DNA from: an uncultured bacterium | GTDB taxonomy: Bacteria; Bacillota; Clostridia; Lachnospirales; Lachnospiraceae | Reading direction: 5' to 3' | DNA: 18,366 nt | NCBI GenBank assembly: GCA_946061355.1 | Contig: CAMGRE010000019.1 | Span: 1-18,366, forward strand | Shown: positions 15,876-18,366 of the stretch, piece by piece | How the letters are laid out: each line of letters opens with the position of its first letter | How positions within the stretch are numbered: the stretch's first letter is position 1 | Program-made: the position numbers and the translations under genes | Notes under the pieces: model-generated | The model's database searches: none | The model's input: only the letters and a program-made list of their open reading frames with translations | Told to the model about the DNA's origin: nothing

Positions 15876-16978
15876 AGAAGGTTTTGATTGCCATCAATTT
15901 TGATGAGGGACTTTTTAATTTCAGAAAAGAACTGATCGAGGCGCTCATCGCAGCGTCTTATGAGGTGCATATCGCGCTGCCGGATGGGGAGTATATTTCC
16001 AGACTGAAACAGATGGGATGTATCTTCCATGAGACAGCTTTCCGCAGGCGGGGAAAGAATCCACTTGAGGAGTGCAGACTGATCGCCCGATATAACAGGA
16101 TCCTGAAGGAAGTGCGTCCCGATGTGGTTCTTACCTATACGATCAAGCCGAACCTCTATATGGGAATGCTCTGCGGTATCCACAGGATTCCCTATATCAC
16201 GACCATCACGGGGCTTGGCACTGCGGTGGAGGGAACGGGACTTCTGCAGAAACTGACGCAGATGATGTACCGGATGGCAATGCGGAAGGCTTCTGTCGTG
16301 TTTTTCCAGAATACAGCCAATGAGAAATTTTTTGCAGACAAAGGGATCGCTTCGGGGCGTCACAGAATGCTGCCGGGTTCCGGCGTCAATCTGGAGCATT
16401 TTTCCTATCAGGAATTTCCGGCAGAGGGACCGGCAGAGTTCCTCTTTATCTCGAGAGTCATGAAGGAGAAGGGGATTGAACAGTATCTGGATGCCGCGGA
16501 GGCGGTTCGGAAGAGATATCCGGATACAGTCTTTCGGATCCTGGGGTTCCTTGAGGATGATTATGAAGGGACAGAGCGGTTTCAGCAGATGGTGGAACAG
16601 GGAATCGTCCGGTTTGAGGGAAGCGTCGAGGACGTGGTGCCATATATCAGGAACAGCCAGTGCACCGTGCATCCTTCCTTTTATCCGGAGGGAATGTCCA
16701 ATGTGTGCCTTGAGAGCGCTGCCTGCGGGCGTGCCGTCATCACGACGGACAGGGCAGGCTGCAGGGAGACCGTCAGGGACGGTGAGACAGGCTTCCTGGT
16801 GAAAGAACGCAACAGCGCGGATCTGACGGAGAAGATCATGCGATTCTTAGAGATGCCCGCCGAGGAACGCGAGCAGATGGGACGGCGGGGCAGAGTTTAT
16901 ATGGAGAGTTGCTTTGACAGACGGATTGTGGTAAAACACTATCTGGATGCGGTGGCGGAGCTGACAGCGCAGCAATGA
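15872..16978 (+). CDS. GT4 glycosyltransferase, PglA-like
   Basis: A 368-aa GT-B fold retaining glycosyltransferase of family GT4. The N-terminal domain has FDEGLFNFRKELIEAL and TIKPNLYMGMLC, followed by TTITGLGTA; the C-terminal donor domain has ISRVMKEKG, GFLEDD, and the nucleotide-binding Glu-x7-Glu motif at Glu273-Glu281 in YPEGMSNVCLESAACG. This resembles PglA of C. jejuni and related enzymes that add the second sugar to an undecaprenyl-diphosphate-linked amino sugar in the cytoplasm. No membrane helix is visible, as expected for a peripheral enzyme. The start overlaps the ATP-grasp stop (ATGA) with no strong Shine-Dalgarno, so expression is probably coupled. The donor could be UDP-GalNAc, UDP-GlcNAc or the uronic acid made by the next gene; this is undecided. 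Confidence 0.9.
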   Translation: MKKVLIAINFDEGLFNFRKELIEALIAASYEVHIALPDGEYISRLKQMGCIFHETAFRRRGKNPLEECRLIARYNRILKEVRPDVVLTYTIKPNLYMGMLCGIHRIPYITTITGLGTAVEGTGLLQKLTQMMYRMAMRKASVVFFQNTANEKFFADKGIASGRHRMLPGSGVNLEHFSYQEFPAEGPAEFLFISRVMKEKGIEQYLDAAEAVRKRYPDTVFRILGFLEDDYEGTERFQQMVEQGIVRFEGSVEDVVPYIRNSQCTVHPSFYPEGMSNVCLESAACGRAVITTDRAGCRETVRDGETGFLVKERNSADLTEKIMRFLEMPAEEREQMGRRGRVYMESCFDRRIVVKHYLDAVAELTAQQ

Positions 16979-17044
16979 GGACCGGCATACCGGGTGGATG
17001 AAAAATAGAAAGTAAAAACAAGATGCACAGCGGAGGAATAAGAA

Positions 17045-18361
17045 ATGTCTTTATATGAAAAGCTGGTAAACAAAGAGGAGAAGCTTTCCCTGGTGGGACT
17101 TGGCTATGTGGGTATGCCCATTGCGGTTGCATTTTCCAAAAAGATCAATGTGGTAGGCTTTGACCTGAATCAGAAGAAGATCGAACTGTATCAAAACGGT
17201 GTCGATCCCACAAAAGAGGTGGGTGATGAGGCGATTAAAGCCTGCGCGGTTGATTTCACCTGTGACGAGACGAAGCTGCGGGAAGCAAAATTCCATATCG
17301 TGGCGGTTCCCACACCGGTGAATCCCGATCATACGCCGGATCTGACACCGGTGGAGGGCGCCAGCAGGGTGCTGGGGCGTAATCTGACGAAGGGTTCCAT
17401 CGTTGTGTTTGAGTCCACGGTTTATCCCGGTGTGACGGAGGAGATCTGTGTGCCGATTCTGGAGAAAGAATCCGGCTTAAAGTGCGGCGTGGATTTCAAG
17501 ATCGGTTATTCGCCGGAGCGAATCAATCCCGGAGACAAGGTACACAGACTGGAGACGATCACCAAGATCGTATCCGGTATGGATGAGGAGACACTTGATA
17601 CGATTGCCAGAGTGTATGAACTTGTGGTGGAAGCGGGCGTATACCGTGCACAGTCCATCAAGGTGGCAGAGGCGGCAAAGGTCATCGAGAACAGCCAGAG
17701 AGATATCAACATTGCCTTTATGAACGAACTTTCCATCATCTTTAACAAGATGGGGATCGACACGAAATCCGTGCTGGAAGCGGCGGGAACCAAATGGAAT
17801 TTCCTGAAATTTTTCCCGGGACTGGTGGGAGGTCACTGCATCGGCGTGGATCCCTATTATCTGACCTATAAGGCAGAACAGCTGGGTTACCATTCCCAGA
17901 TCATCCTGTCCGGACGCCGGATCAATGATGACATGGGGAAATATGTGGCAGAGAGTCTGATCAAAAATCTGATCAAGGCAGACATTCCGGTTAAGAACGC
18001 GAGAGTGGCGATCCTTGGCTTTACCTTCAAGGAAAACTGCCCGGACACCAGAAATACCAAGGTGATCGATATTGTGAAGGAACTGCGTGAGTATGGCATT
18101 GAGCCGATGATCACCGATCCTGTGGCGGACAGGGCGGAAGCAGAGAGAGAGTACGGCGTTAAGCTTGTTCCCCAGGAGGAGATCAGGGACATGGATGCCG
18201 TAATCCTTGCAGTTTCCCACAGGGAATTTGAAAGCCTCACGATGGATGACATCGGAGGGCTGTTCTCCGGAACACATCAGAAGAAGGTGCTTTCCGATAT
18301 CAAGGGCATGCTTGACAGGGAAGCATATGAAAGTGCGGGATACCTTTACTGGAGGCTGTAG
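17045..18361 (+). CDS. tviB: UDP-N-acetylhexosamine 6-dehydrogenase (TviB/VipA type)
   Basis: A 438-aa nucleotide-sugar dehydrogenase that oxidises C6 of a UDP-HexNAc to a uronic acid with two NAD. The NAD-binding GLGYVG is at 18-23, VPTPVN and FESTVYPG follow, YSPERINPGDK and VAEAAKVIEN (Lys212) form the active site, and the catalytic Cys265 is in GGHCIGVDPYY. GFTFKENCPDTRNTK marks the C-terminal domain. These segments fit the TviB group (Vi antigen, UDP-GlcNAc to UDP-GlcNAcA) and the related WbpO rather than UDP-glucose dehydrogenases. GGAGGA at 17032-17037 is 7 nt from the ATG. A 66-bp gap precedes it, the largest in the right half, with no clear terminator. It probably supplies an N-acetylhexosaminuronic acid, a negatively charged residue, to the repeat unit. 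UDP-GlcNAc versus UDP-GalNAc as substrate is not settled. Confidence 0.93.
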   Translation: MSLYEKLVNKEEKLSLVGLGYVGMPIAVAFSKKINVVGFDLNQKKIELYQNGVDPTKEVGDEAIKACAVDFTCDETKLREAKFHIVAVPTPVNPDHTPDLTPVEGASRVLGRNLTKGSIVVFESTVYPGVTEEICVPILEKESGLKCGVDFKIGYSPERINPGDKVHRLETITKIVSGMDEETLDTIARVYELVVEAGVYRAQSIKVAEAAKVIENSQRDINIAFMNELSIIFNKMGIDTKSVLEAAGTKWNFLKFFPGLVGGHCIGVDPYYLTYKAEQLGYHSQIILSGRRINDDMGKYVAESLIKNLIKADIPVKNARVAILGFTFKENCPDTRNTKVIDIVKELREYGIEPMITDPVADRAEAEREYGVKLVPQEEIRDMDAVILAVSHREFESLTMDDIGGLFSGTHQKKVLSDIKGMLDREAYESAGYLYWRL

Positions 18362-18366
18362 AAGTG

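Noticed and set aside
16914..16942. Perfect TTGACA with CACTAT at 17 nt, upstream of tviB
   Set aside because: The -10 matches only 3 of 6 positions and lacks an extended TG; it lies within the GT4 coding sequence, so it is likely chance.
16979..17044. 66-bp gap before tviB examined for a terminator or regulatory element
   Set aside because: Only a 4-bp CCGG/CCGG pairing and no T-run; nothing beyond the ribosome-binding site of tviB.

Overview
The window is one uninterrupted, plus-strand block of surface-polysaccharide (capsule/exopolysaccharide or protein-glycan) biosynthesis genes: one gene cut by the left edge and thirteen complete genes. Spacing is tight, with ATGA or 8-11 nt overlaps and no gap over about 90 bp, and Shine-Dalgarno sequences are mostly good (AAGGAG, GGAGGA). 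Moderate GC, these ribosome-binding sites and the style of the membrane glycosyltransferases suggest a Gram-positive Clostridia member, probably Lachnospiraceae. That assignment is an inference; there is no taxonomic marker in the window. No tRNA, rRNA, CRISPR, insertion sequence or convincing terminator was seen.

Left half (2-7334). A partial GT-C-like membrane protein is followed by a very clear wecE (dTDP-4-amino-4,6-dideoxygalactose synthesis), a second GT-C-like membrane protein, a GNAT N-acetyltransferase, an ArnC/DPM1-type polyprenyl-phosphate glycosyltransferase (GT2) and a GT39/ArnT-like membrane glycosyltransferase. Read together they form a plausible route: make dTDP-Fuc4N, N-acetylate it, load it on undecaprenyl phosphate, and transfer it on the outer face of the membrane to a glycan. 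This resembles ArnC/ArnT logic with a different sugar.

Middle (7342-9896). A small protein with an extracytoplasmic beta-rich domain between two membrane helices overlaps a 627-aa O-antigen ligase/Wzy-like polymerase by 4 nt.

Right half (9911-18361). This is a pgl-type initiation module: PglF-like 4,6-dehydratase, PglE-like aminotransferase and PglC-like phosphoglycosyl transferase. It continues with a diaminopimelate-decarboxylase-like PLP enzyme, an ATP-grasp ligase, a PglA-like GT4 glycosyltransferase and a TviB-type UDP-HexNAc 6-dehydrogenase. The expected PglD acetyltransferase is absent; the decarboxylase/ATP-grasp pair sits between pglC and the GT4 gene. The 4-amino group of the first sugar may therefore be coupled to an amino-acid-derived group, or left free beside a uronic acid, giving a zwitterionic glycan. 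This is the most interesting feature of the window.

Not seen here: a Wzx flippase, chain-length control proteins and rmlA/rmlB. They would have to lie outside the window. Several start codons were moved downstream from the longest reading frame because of Shine-Dalgarno position; for wecE and pglC the new starts also give the same catalytic residue numbers as the known enzymes.
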